DNA of 64,000 nt from assembly GCA_015183035.1 (NCBI GenBank), contig JACZZP010000003.1:310001-374000 (forward strand), in the 5' to 3' direction. This document shows positions 25,501-37,300 of this stretch, piece by piece. The DNA comes from Meloidogyne chitwoodi (Eukaryota; Nematoda; Chromadorea; Rhabditida; Meloidogynidae). Positions within the stretch are counted from its first letter, which is position 1. Every line of letters begins with the position of its first letter. Position numbers and translations under genes: made by a program. The notes below the pieces were generated by a model. It had not been told where the DNA came from, searched no databases, and was given only the letters and a program-made list of their open reading frames with translations.

Positions 25501-28278
25501 TAATTTGTTAAATAATTAAAAATGTTAAAATTCAAATTTTTAAATTAAATTAAATTTTTTTTTAGTTATCTTCAATTGTTGCTTCTTCACAATCTTGTCT
25601 TCAAACATCAATAATTAATCAACAAACTTCAACAACATCTCCATCATCAAATAATAATAATAATTGTTTAATTTCTCAACAAAATATTACTACTCCTTTT
25701 GTACAAAATTTTTTGGCTACTTTAGATAATTTAGCAGCAACAACAACAACAAATAATAGCAATGAAATAAATAATAATAATAATATTTGTTGTAGTAATA
25801 GTAGTGGAAATAATAATTTAGTAATTAATGGTGATGCTTCTGCTTCTTCTTCTTCTAATAATAATAATTGTTCATTATTATTAAATATTAGTGGTAATAA
25901 TAATAATAGTTTTGCTTCTTCTTCTGCTGATTTGTCTAATAATTCGGTTTGTTTGTTTTTAATATTTTTTTTATTTTTTAAATTATTTGTTGTATGTGAA
26001 GTTGCATGTTTTGCTATTTTTTATTATTTTAAGCAAATATTATATAGATAAAATTATTTTATTTGTATGTGTTAACTCGTGGTGTAGTCGGTAGTGCTGC
26101 CGACTATAGAAGAAATGTGGTGGGTTCGACTCCCACTGGTGGAATTTCTTGTTCTTTTTTGTTTTTTCTGTTGTTTTTTGATTTTAAAAATTTCTTTTTG
26201 ATTTTAAAAATTTTTTTTACAATTTAAAATTTTTTTCTATTTTTAAAGAAATTATTTTTAATTTACATTTTGCAGTTAAATTCATCTATAACCGCTACAA
26301 CAACAAATTCAAATGTTCATAAACATTCTTCTACTAATGGAGGACTTTCATCATTACAACAAGTAAGCCAAAACTTTGTTTGTCAACAACCACAACAATG
26401 TTTAAATAATAAAAAATTGTCTGCTGCTGTTGTTACTGTTTCGCATAATAATAGAGAATCAACTGTTGCAGAGGTTTTTTTTTTAATTATTTTTTTTAAA
26501 GTGAGTGTAAAATTTCGAAACGCCCAAAAATTAAATTTAATATAAAAAAATTTAATTTTTTTTTAAATTAAAAATAAAGATAGTAGCAGAAGTAGCAGCA
26601 TTACCATCAACAAGTCCAAGAAAACCATTTAAGCCTAGACCTACAAGAAATATAAATAATAATAATAAAAGAATAAATAATTCAAATAATAAAAATTCTT
26701 CTTCTTCTTCTCATCATTTACAACAACAATCAATAGAAGATCCAAAAAAACAAGAAGAAATTGAACGTCAAATTCAGGCAAGTTTTTATAAAAAAATTAA
26801 AAAAACAAAAAAATTTTTTGGACAAATTTTTTTGGACAATTTTATTTTTTTATATAATTTATTTGGTTAATAAAAAAAAATAAATTTTTTTTTTAAAGGA
26901 GGATAAATTATTAATTAATAAAATTGCTAATTTAATTGATCAAAATAATAGCAAATTAACTTTTATAAAAAATTGTAATTTGCTAATAAAATTTAATTTA
27001 CAAAGGAAAAAAATTGTTGAGAAGATTTAAAGAAAAAAATATTTTTTTAGCGTTGGGCAATTAATTAATTATAAATTAATTAGAAAATAAATAAAATAAT
27101 AATGGGTGTGTAAATTAATTATTTTTTGATTTTTTTTAAATTTTTGGAAGTGTTTTTTTGAATTTAAATTAAAAAAATATTAAATAAAAAAATAATTATT
27201 TATTTTTTTTAATTTAAAGGATATAGTAGCAAAAGCATTAGAAGTTGACTCTGCTGCAAAATCTGCAGAAAAAGATAGAAAAGCACGTGTTGGTGAAAAA
27301 CGAAATTTAAAAGAACAAAGAATAAATAATAATTTAAATAATAATAATATTCCTACTACTTCAACAATTAATAATTCTTGTAAAAATATTCAACAAAATA
27401 ATTCTATTGATTTTCAGGCAAAAATGAATAATTTTTAAATTAAATTTAATTTTTTAAATAAATTTTAGGTGAAAACTGATAATGCAATTATGCAAAATTT
27501 CCTTTCTGCTGCTGTTGTTGCTGCATCCCAACAATTACAAACAATTGGTAAAAAATAAATAAAATTAAACAATATAAATTAAAACAACAATTAAAATATA
27601 ATTTTAACAGATGTTTCTACAACAAACAACTTTTGTGATGAAAGAATATCAAAAACACCAACAAAAGTTGACAACAATAATAATAATAATATTGTTGTTA
27701 TTAATCCACAAACATCATCAACAAATTTACAACAACAAAAACATTGTTTAAACTTTTTTACACCTTCATCTGTTTCTTTAGCTATACAAGGAGGTGTTTA
27801 TCCTTCACAAACATCAACAATTTCTTCTGTTTCTGATGAATGTTTTAATAATAATGTTTTTGTAAATGTTTCTTCTCCTCAAACTTGTTTTGCAAACAAC
27901 AACAACAATGTTTCGTTAAGTATGTTTGAGGAAAACTTTAATAAAAATATTAAAAACAACAATGCAAACATGTTTGGCGATAAAAACCAGAACAATCAAA
28001 ACATCAGCCAAAACATTGCTAAAAACATCAATAAAAATTCCAACTTTTTTTCTTCTGATGTTTTAAACTCTTCTTTTTCTTCCAAACATTTACAAACATC
28101 CTCAACAACAATAACAACAACATCCCCACCATTTATTTCTCTCAATTTACCGCCAAACACAAATTGTAATACTTTGCCACCGCCAACAAATGTTGTAGTA
28201 AAAGTTGAAAGTAAACAACCAATAATACAAAAACATCAACAAAATCAACGTCATCAAAACAATCCCAGTTTATCTTAA
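19590..28278 (+). CDS. dot-1: DOT1-type histone H3 lysine-79 methyltransferase
   Basis: DOT1 methylates H3K79 on nucleosomes using S-adenosylmethionine. 21 exons keep phase: 19590-19885, 20221-20292, 20337-20400, 20441-20641, 20906-21051, 21098-21357, 21406-21512, 21559-21797, 22172-22827, 23151-23443, 23494-23818, 23880-24038, 24141-24513, 24742-25144, 25209-25472, 25566-25946, 26276-26473, 26580-26777, 27220-27417, 27469-27547, 27611-28278; 1859 aa. The SAM motif is DLGSGVGQ (about 217-224). The catalytic FINNYAF is about 296-302 and the conserved Trp of CSWTS is about 366. An AT-hook-like RGRPRK is encoded near 23.3 kb, and a coiled coil around QELNKRVEERRKW near 24.5 kb. The rest of the tail is Asn/Gln/Thr/Ser-rich. 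Introns 18 and 19 need GC-AG splicing. Orthology to a particular C. elegans dot-1 paralogue is not resolved. Confidence 0.9.
20700..20772 (+). pseudogene. tRNA-like segment, degenerate
   Basis: 73 bp in DOT1 intron 4, sense strand. It has TTTAGTGGTAGAG (D-arm-like) and a perfect 5-bp T stem around TTCGAAT. Acceptor and anticodon stems are poor. Not a convincing functional tRNA. Confidence 0.6.
22945..23095. repeat. Inverted repeat in DOT1 intron 9
   Basis: Arms of about 50 bp containing AAACATTGTTTTTAAATCAG and its complement would fold into an RNA hairpin in the intron. The sequence is A/T-rich and belongs to the AAACATT-type low-complexity tracts of this region. Confidence 0.5.
24525..24690 (+). 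repeat. Short tandem repeat in DOT1 intron 13
   Basis: Five or more imperfect copies of a unit of about 25 bp built on AATAAAACATTTGTTTTT. It fills most of the intron. Confidence 0.7.
26077..26145 (+). pseudogene. tRNA-like segment, degenerate
   Basis: In DOT1 intron 16, sense strand. It has GTGGTGTAGTCGGTAGTGC (D-arm-like) and a perfect T arm GTGGG-TTCGACT-CCCAC. There is no clean anticodon or acceptor stem. Confidence 0.6.
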
Positions 28279-29497
28279 ATAATTTATACTTAATATGATT
28301 TTTATTTTTAATCTTTTATTTTGTTTTTCTTTCATTTCTTTGGTTTGTGTTTTTTTCATAGACTACAACCCGAGAATAATTAAATTTTTATTTTATTATT
28401 TTTTTTTGCTTACTGAGAGATTATATTTTTATTTTTTTTATTATAATTTTTTTTTATTTTTCAATTAAAATTCCTCTCTCTATATTTGGGAAAATTAAAA
28501 AAAAAAAATTTCGACATTTTTTTAAATTTTATTTTTACACAATCCAATTAATTATTTATTCGAATTTTATATACCTCCTTTATTTCCTTTTTTGGTTCTT
28601 TTATATTGCTAAATTTTATTATTTACTCTAATTTGACGTTTTGCAGCTTACCCATTTAACTATATAAAATTAGCAATTATTACAATTTTTTGTCATTGTC
28701 AAAATTTCTCTTTAGTGACATTTTGTCAAAATTTCTCTTTAGTGACATTTTGTCAAAATTTCTCTTTAGTGACATTTTGTCAAAATTTCTCATTAGTGAC
28801 ATTTTGTCAAAATTTCTCTTTAGTGACATTTTGTCAAAATTTCTCTTTAGTGACATTTTGTCAAAATTTCTCGTTAGTGACATTTTGTCAAAATTTCTCT
28901 TTAGTGACATTTTGTCAAAATTTCTCTTTAGTGACATTTTGTCAAAATTTCTCCTATTTTCAGAAGTTAAAGTTTGCTAATTTTATACAGTAAGACTTTT
29001 GTAATTGTTCTCTATAAACTTTATTCTTTCGTCTGACATTATTCCAAGAGCGTAACAACAAAAAACAATTAATCACTGCCGATTACTTTTTTTTTTAATT
29101 TAAAAATGATACTGTCTAAATTTTATACATAGAATATTTTATTTGATAAAAATGTTTTTATATATTTTTGTTTATTTGAAAAGTTTAACATTAAGTGGTC
29201 ATTAGAGTCTCAGATTAGTTAAGGGTAAAAATAAAGAAAATTTCAGCTTATGGATAATTGTATAGTGAGATAATTGTGCAGTTGACAACTGTTAAAGTTG
29301 GTTAAGTGTTTTGATTTCATTGATTAGGATTTTAGGTCCCAAATTTAAAAGGCTGTGTTCTCTCAAAGTTTTGGGATCTTCTGGAGCGCATATCTCGGTT
29401 AATTTCTAACAAATTTTTTTCTTTCATAGCTCATTCGATTCAGCTTTTCGAGCTCTTTAGAATAAAGTTTAATTGGTCTAAGTTGCTTCTGTAGAAA
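28279..29497. other. Intergenic region with minisatellite
   Basis: Downstream of DOT1. It contains T-rich 3' flank, the 27-bp minisatellite at 28690-28960, and unique AT-rich DNA. ORFs here are the repeat read in different frames. Confidence 0.6.
28690..28960. repeat. 27-bp minisatellite
   Basis: About ten head-to-tail copies of a 27-bp unit containing TGACATTTTGTCAAAATTTC. Copies differ at only one or two sites (CTCTTTAG, CTCATTAG, CTCGTTAG). Each unit includes the near-palindrome GACATTTTGTC. Because 27 is a multiple of 3 the array is open in several frames, which explains the repetitive ORFs here. Confidence 0.95.
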
Positions 29498-29695
29498 CCG
29501 AGATATAGAAGAATAAAAATTCTACGGTATAATTTTAATGAAAATACCTTAATTTTCTTTAATTTAATTTTTAAGCTTTTTTAAATAAAATAGCAACTTA
29601 AAATCTGGACTAAATAATGCCCATTAAGTCAAGAAATTTAATTAAATTAAAATTAAAAATTTTACACCACCCAGTTTCCCAGAAAAAATTAATTT

Positions 29696-29772
29696 CCACC
29701 AGAAGGATTCGAACCTTGGTCATTTTTTTTCATTTCTCCCACAAAAACTGAGAAATTTCCACTTAACCAAAA
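29696..29772 (-). pseudogene. tRNA-like segment in left foldback arm
   Basis: Minus-strand reading gives a D-arm-like part and the B-box-like GGTTCGAATCCTTCT. A mirrored copy is present in the right arm at about 30776-30850 (plus). Stems are decayed. Confidence 0.5.
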
Positions 29773-30775
29773 ATATATTTTTCTCCCCTATATTTTCTCA
29801 ATATTCAGGAGCCTGTATCTCTGCTTAAATATTAAATTAGAGATAATTGAATAGCTCATTCGATTCAGCTTTTCAAGCTCTTTCGAATGATATCATATAT
29901 ATCCAAAAATGTTTAATTTAAAAATTATAAAAATTTCAGTAACTCAAATTTCAAATGGCCATAACTTTTTATTTTTTTCAAGTTTGGGGGAAAATTTTTT
30001 GAAAATTTTTGTCAAAAAATTCGAAATAAAATTGGCTACAATCGACGTTGATTGATAGTCAATACGATGCTTTTGAGCCGAGTAATTCGCTCTCGAAGTT
30101 CTGGGGGTAATGGATTACCCCAAAACTTTGTTTAAGCATATCTCCTTTCATTTTGGACCTAGATCTATAAATTTTGGGTCAACGATAGATTTACCAAGGA
30201 ACCATAATCTCTCTGGATGAATAGTCATTTTGTCCCATTTGGACCGAGATATACGCTCCCGAAATTACGGGAGGGATATAACTCGGGAGCGCATATCTAG
30301 GTCCAAATAGGTCAAATAGACTTGTCGATGGTAGGAGTTATAGTCCATTGACTGATCCATCATTAACCCAAAATTTGGGATTCTAGGTCCAAAATGAAAG
30401 ACGCAGTGATCTCTCAAAGTTTTGGGGTAGTCCATTACCCCCAGAACTTCGAGAGCTAATAACTCGTCTCAAAAGTATGGTATTGACTATCCAAAAGCGC
30501 ACGATTTTAGACAATTTTATTTAGAATTTTTTGACAAAAATTTTCAAAAAATTTTCCCCCGAAATTCTTTTTAGAAAGGTGCTAGGAGCATTTGAAGTTT
30601 GAGTTACTGAAATTTTTTAAAATTTTAAATTAAACATTTTAGGACAAATATGATATCATTCGAAAGAGCTTTTAAAGCTGAATCGAATAAGCTATTCAAT
30701 TATCTCTAATTTAATATTTAAGCAGAGATACAGGCTCCTGAATATTGAAAAAATATAGGGGAGAAAAATATATTT

Positions 30776-30850
30776 TTGGTTAAGTGGAAATTTCTCAGTT
30801 TTTGTGGGAGAAATGAAAAAAAATGACCAAGGTTCGAATCCTTCTAATGG
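30776..30850 (+). pseudogene. tRNA-like segment in right foldback arm
   Basis: Inverted partner of the segment at 29696-29772, with TTGGTTAAGTGG and GGTTCGAATCCTTCT at tRNA spacing. Decayed. Confidence 0.5.
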
Positions 30851-31055
30851 AAATTAATTTTTTATGGGAAACTGGGTGGTGGAAAATTTTTAATTTTAAT
30901 TTAATTAAATTTCTTGACTCTATGGGCATTATTTAGCAAAATTTTAAATTGCTATTTTATTTAGAAAAGCTTAAAAATTAAATTAAAGTAAATGAAGGTA
31001 TTTTCATTAAAATAAAATTACCTATGCCGTAGAATTTTATTCGTCTATATCTCGG

Positions 31056-31375
31056 CTCAAATGTATCATATGAACTTAAAAATTTAACCAATTTTAAAGC
31101 ATTGCCAGATCTATCTTCAGACAAAAATTTAGGATTTTAGGTCTCATTTGTAAAAAGTTGTGATTAATTAAAGTTTTGAGGTATTCTTTACGTTGTCCTA
31201 ACCCTCAGGAGATTAAATAGATTTTAAAAAAATTAATAAAATATTTTTATTTAAATAGTATAACACAGTATAGGTAAATATAATAAATAAATATTATGAA
31301 ATGTTAACAGACCGGGGAATTAAATATAATTAAATAATTTAAAAAATTAAATTGCAATTACAGTATACTTTTTAA
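31056..31375. other. Spacer between foldback and bli-4 3' end
   Basis: 320 bp of AT-rich DNA after the foldback. It presumably contains the 3' UTR of the long bli-4 isoform. No other feature seen. Confidence 0.5.
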
Positions 31376-34300
31376 TTAATTTATTTCTTTTGATGTTGAA
31401 GCTCTATCAATAACAATTAATTTAATTTCTTCTTCTTCTTTTTCTGCTTCATTTTCATTATCAGAAGAATCAGAATTTTCATCTAATAAATTAAATGCTT
31501 CGTTTTGTTGATTTTGTTTTGTTACTTTTTCATTTAATGTTTCAAAATGATGGTCAATTGTTGTTAATGGAGTATATCTTAATTTATTTATATTTGACTA
31601 TTAGAGTCTCAATTTTAAAGTAACATTAGAGTCTTGTAATTTTATTTATTTTAAGGTTCATTAGAGTCTCATAATTTTATATTTTTATTATTACTCTAAT
31701 GGGTTGTTAACAATTTTTCAAATATTATCAAGACTCTAATGTACTCTTAATAAACTTACTCCAAATCAGAACGTCCATCATTATTTTTGAAGCAACAAAA
31801 ATAAATAATTTTGTAGCAAAACCAACAAAATAAAATTAAAATAAATAAAATAATAAAAACAGAAATAAATAAATTAAATGTTGTTGTTGTTGTATTAGTA
31901 GAAGTAGAAGAAAAGGGAAAATAAGGCAAAGAAGAAGAAGAGGAAATTTTTTTATTTTTTTTATTTAAACAATTTTCACAGCTGTTGTCGTTTTGTTCTA
32001 ATTGGTCTTTTGAACAACAAGGACGGCAATAACCAATACTTGAATTACCGTAATTTTGAGCACATTGGTCACATTGTAGTGGACCTTAAATTTAAAATAA
32101 TTTTTAGAGGGTTATTAGAGTCTGAAACTTTAAGAGTCATTAGAGTCTGAAAATCTGTATGTAATTAGTCTTTAATTTTGTGGTCATTAGAGTCTCAAAC
32201 TTTAGAGCCTTTAAACTTTAAATTCCAAAAATATAAATACCTGGTCCATGACATAAAGCACAAGCTCTATCACAATCTAAACAAACTCCAACAATTTGAT
32301 CACTTTCAAAATAACCAGCAGCACATAAATTAATTTTTAAAACACATTTTGCTTGTATTGTACTTTTATCTAAAGATAAATTTTTATTGGACAGTTCAGT
32401 GCCAGTACAATAACACTATTTTCTATAATACCATGTACAGTTCAGTGTCAAAATTTAATAAGGACGGTTCAGTGCTTGTCAGAAAACGTTTGTATTGGAA
32501 TTCCCCAATCCCGCGGGGGATAACCCCCGTACTTACAAAGTGGAACTAATCCAGAAGGACAAGAATCAACACATCTTCCATGATCTAAATGTCCATAATG
32601 TTTAACATCAATTAAAAGCTTTGCTCCATGACAAGTATCACATAACTCTCCTGTTGAACAAGTCTCACATTCGGAAGGACATCTTTTACATTTATCATCA
32701 TCAGAATAAAAACCAGTATCACAATGGGCGACACACCTTTATTTTAAAGAATTAAATTGAACATTTTTATAAAAATTTCAAAGTGGACAGTTCAGTGCCA
32801 GTTTACTAAGGACGTTTTAAAACAAAAATTCAATGAACATTTAAAAGCCAGAATATTAGGGAATAATAGGGACAGTTCAGTGCCAATTTCATATACGAGA
32901 CGGTTCAGTGCCCAAAATACCTGGACGGTTCAGTGTCCCTAATTATTTAAAAAATTGTTACTTAAATCCAGCTCGATTTCTTAATGATTGAGTAAAATGA
33001 CGACAAGAGAAACAAGCAGTTTGTGATTTTGATTCTGAACATCCAATACATTCAGGATGACAATCACCAACAGAATGTAAATCGCCAAATGTTATTGTTT
33101 GTTGTTCTTTTTCTTCTTCATTTGTTTCGTTCTGATTAATTTGTTTAATTTTAATTTAAAACATCTCATTTTACAAAATACAAAAACATCTCATTTTACA
33201 AAACACAAAAACATCTCATTTTACAAAATACAAAAACATCTCATTTTACAAAACACAAAAACATCTCATTTTACAAAACACAAAAACATCTCATTTTACA
33301 AAACACAAAAACATCTCATTTTACAAAACACAAAAACATCTCATTTTACAAAACACAAAAACATCTCATTTTACAAAACACAAAAACATCTCATTTTACA
33401 AAACACAAAAACAACTCATTTTTACAAAACACAAAAACATCTCATTTTACAAAACACAAAAACAACTCATTTTTACAAAACACAAAAACATCTCATTTTA
33501 CAATGTTTTTCAAATATTTAAAAAACAAAAACATCAACGAGAAATGGAGGGAGGGCTGAGAGGAGCAAAAATAAAATTAATTTAAAAAATTTCCCTAAAA
33601 AATAAAAATAAATTTTAAAATTAAATAAAAAATAATTTAAAAAAAATAAAATTAATTTTAGTCTTCCCCCAATTCTCGTCGATATAATTAAAAAAAAAAA
33701 AATTTTTTAAATAATTTTATTCAGAATAAAAAAAATTAAAAAAAATAAAATGCGCTAATTTTAAATTAAAAAATGCCTAATTAATTTTAAAATAATAAAA
33801 TTATATAATTTTTACATAATTTTTTAAAATAAATGAAAAATATCACAAAAAATTAATTTTTTAAATGCGGGAAATTTCAAAAAAAATTAAAATTATATTT
33901 ATAAAAAAGGAAAAATAACACTTTTTGTAAAGGACTAAGTGAGAGTGAAATTTTTTTAAACCATCTCTAAGTGTTTAAAAATATTTATTAACAATGGACA
34001 GTTCAGTGCCAAAAAATCGGACGGTTCAGTGCTAAACGGACATTTCAGTGCCATTTTTTAAAATTGTATTTTTCCCTTTTATTAAAACAAACAAAACAAA
34101 AAGACAAAATTCAACTAATCTATGTATATAATATTTAAGTATAAAAGGGCAATTAATTAAAATGAAGAGAATTTTTTTAAGTAATTTTTGGTGAAGTGTG
34201 TGAAAAAATTTGTATTTTTAAGTAAAATTAATTTATATAAACATTTTCAATTAGTCCCGGTCTAAGTGGGAGTTAGAAGTATATACTGGCCTTCAATACA

Positions 34301-37300
34301 AATAAACAGGACAGTTCATCACCCGGACAGTTCAGCGCCAATAAAAATTAAAAATCAATGGGGGATTAAGTTAGAGTTTTTGGAGGGCTAAATGAGAATG
34401 TTTACTATACAAAATAAAACAAAAACAAAAAAACAAATTTGTGGCAAAATAAAGGAGAAAGAATATATAAATTTAAATAATTCAAATGAAGTGAGTTATT
34501 TAAAAAAATTAAAAAAAAAACAAAGGAATTTTTTGAAAGCGCTTCGCTAAGCAAAATTAAAATTAAAAATCTAAAAAATTATCTAATTAAAAGAAAAATA
34601 AAAAAGAAATAAATTTGTTCAAATTCTCACAGCGTTGCGCTTTTAGCGTAGAAAGCCGCCACCCCGAATCAGATTTGTAAAAGAAGACCACACTGATGGA
34701 ATCTAAGTTGTGAAATATTTTTTTTAATTTAATTCTAATTTTTTTTTTAATCTAAAAAATTTTATTTGTTCAATGTGTTAGTGTCAGTGTGAAATTCGTT
34801 TTTTAAAAATTATGGCAAACTAAAAAAGAAGGGTAGGCAGAAAACATATTAAAAAAAATAGTCAATATATGCAAAACAAACAAAATTAAGGCAAAAACTA
34901 GGGAAAAACAAACAAACAAAAAAAGGAAAATAAAAACACTGCAAAAAAAACAATGTTTGTTTAATAATGTTTGTTTAGATGTTTTAATAATTTAATGTTT
35001 TTATCGGTTTTTTAATAAACATGTTTTATAATGTTTGTTTTAATTATTATTGTTTATTTTTACATGTTTTTAAACACAAACATGTTAACATTTTTTAACA
35101 AACAAATAAAAATGTTTGTTGTATTTTACTTAACAAACATTATTCAACTAAACATTTGTTTATTTCAACAAACACAAATTATTTGTTGTTCTGCAAGCTT
35201 TTGTTGTTATTTTTAATGTTTTTGGCAGAAGATATTTTTTCTTCTCCTAATGTTTTTATAGTTGTTGGAGAATTAAGTATTGTTGTTGTTGATGTTGTTG
35301 ATAATGTTAAAGTTTCTCCCCCAGAAATATCAGCTATTTTACCTCTTTTTCTTCTTCTCCATTTTTTAAACAATTTTATAAACAAATAAATTCCAATTAA
35401 TTTAATAAAAATTAAGGCAATTATTTGAAGTATTGTGATGAGTCCAGGAAGATCAATCATCATCTAATTTTTATTTTTTGTGAGTTAAAAAAACAAAAAA
35501 AAAATATTTAAGCACACCCTTTTTATAAGCAATTTTATTAAAATTCTGGGACTTTAAAAAAAAATTTTTTCTTTCTTTCTCCTTTTAAAAATTAAAGAAA
35601 CAGATTAAAAAAAAAAGATAAAGGATAAAATGTTAAAATTAAAAAAAAAAAGAAAAGGGAAAAAGTAAAAAAAAAATGTTAGTAAAAAAAGAATATATTT
35701 ACTTTATTTTTTTAAAAATTAATTAAAAATTAGGGCCTTAAAAAATTCCAAAAAAATTAGTCAAAAATTTTAAAGATATTATTCTTCAATTTAAAAAAAT
35801 CTAAAATTCAACAAATTTTAAAAAAGGACAGTTAGAGTCTCAAAAATAAATTTTTAAGTAAAAAAAAATGCCAAAATTAATCAGAGATTTTTTAAATAAA
35901 TTTAAAAAAATAAAAAAAAATTTCTTAAAAAAAAAATATATATACTCTAAAATACTCTTTTTTAGTCTCGTCGACTATTGACAATTCTACTCAAATGTCT
36001 AATAAAATTGCCAAATATATTATTCGACGAGAATTGAGGATTATTATTATTAGCCCCATTAAAATTATTATTATTAAAATGTTTTTTATTAACAAGTGAA
36101 TTTTGTGGTGAGACTCTATTGGCAGTGGATGCTCCAGTAAACCAACCAGGCCAACCACTGCCACTATTACCACTGCCTGTTTTCCCACCAGCATTTCCTC
36201 CTCCTCCATTTCCATTAATACGTTTATTATTATTATTTCCTACCTGAGAATTTGTTTGATGTTGTCCAATTCCACTCGTTGGACGATGAAGAAATGTTTG
36301 AGTATAGGGACCATAACGTTGATCACTTGGTTGTGCTGGTTCTTCCGTTCCGTATAGAAGCATTGTCCAATCGCTGAATATTCCTAAAATTAAAGAATAA
36401 AAATTAAATTAAAAAAAAATATATATTTTGAGTAAAAATTAAACTATAAAAAATAGTGCTATTAGAGTCTCAACATAATAAAATTAAAAAAAAAGAATTT
36501 AGACACTAATAAAATCAAATAGTTACAGATTGTACTCAAATGACAAAATTATTTAAAAAAAAAATTTTTTTTAAAAAAGAATTAGGAATTTGACTATACT
36601 TTAGATGAACACACACCCCATTTATTCACAAGAAAATTTCATTTTTAATTTTTTTTTATAAAAAAAACATTTTCTTGCGAATAAATAGGGTGTTTGTCAA
36701 CGTTTAATTTTACTTTTTTTTAATTAAAATAAAAATTAATTTTAACAATTAAAAAAAATAAAATAATAATAATTAAACCTCCAATGTTAATATTAGTAGA
36801 AATTGATTCAACCAATAAAGTCCAAATTCCACGTGGATCTTCTCCCCACATTTGGACTGTTAGGAAAGGCCATTTGTGAAAGCCATTTTGATTGTAATCC
36901 TAAAAGATGTCAATTTTTAAAAATTCAAAAATTAAAAAAAAACCTGAGGTCGTGGAGGTAAAAGAACAGAACGTGTACCCATTGGAGAAAATAATGTTAA
37001 TTTTAAATCTCCTCTTTTTCCAAAACGTATAGTTGTTATTATTTGGATATGTTCAATATAAAGAACAGGCAAACCTTGAGAACATCCGCTTACTTCCAAG
37101 GAAAAATTTAAAGCAAAACGGCCAGTAATTGGACGAGGTCTAAAAAAATAATAAAAAAGAAGAATTTTATTTTTATAATTGAAATAGAATTGAAAAAATA
37201 TTTAAATTTTGCCAATATACCCTCTTCTTTCTTTAAATACATATATTTGCCCTATGAATATAAATCAAAGATTTTTTTTTAAAGTTTTTAATTAATTTAT

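Larger units (their letters stand above)
29498..31055. mobile_element. 1.56-kb foldback (long inverted repeat)
   Basis: Two arms of about 770 bp (29498-30265 and about 30280-31055) are inverted copies with scattered differences, meeting almost without a spacer near 30270. Matching landmarks include CACCCAGTTTCCC versus its complement, the TCCCCTATATTTT block, and GCTCATTCGATTCAGC. Each arm also contains a decayed tRNA-like segment. No ORF was found. It looks like a non-autonomous foldback element or a large inverted duplication. No target duplication could be defined. Confidence 0.85.

Noticed and set aside
28680..28993. Repetitive ORFs of 85-96 aa on both strands
   Set aside because: They are the 27-bp minisatellite read in different frames.
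32503..32530. GC-rich palindrome (CCCGCGGGGGATAACCCCCG)
   Set aside because: Short and isolated in an intron next to an ordinary GTAAGT donor; no further structure or repeat found.
33157..33505. CRISPR-like regular repeats
   Set aside because: Units are directly adjacent without unique spacers and the genome is animal; it is a minisatellite.
33099..33521. 140-aa repetitive ORF
   Set aside because: It is the 25-bp minisatellite read through; it lies in a bli-4 intron on the opposite strand.
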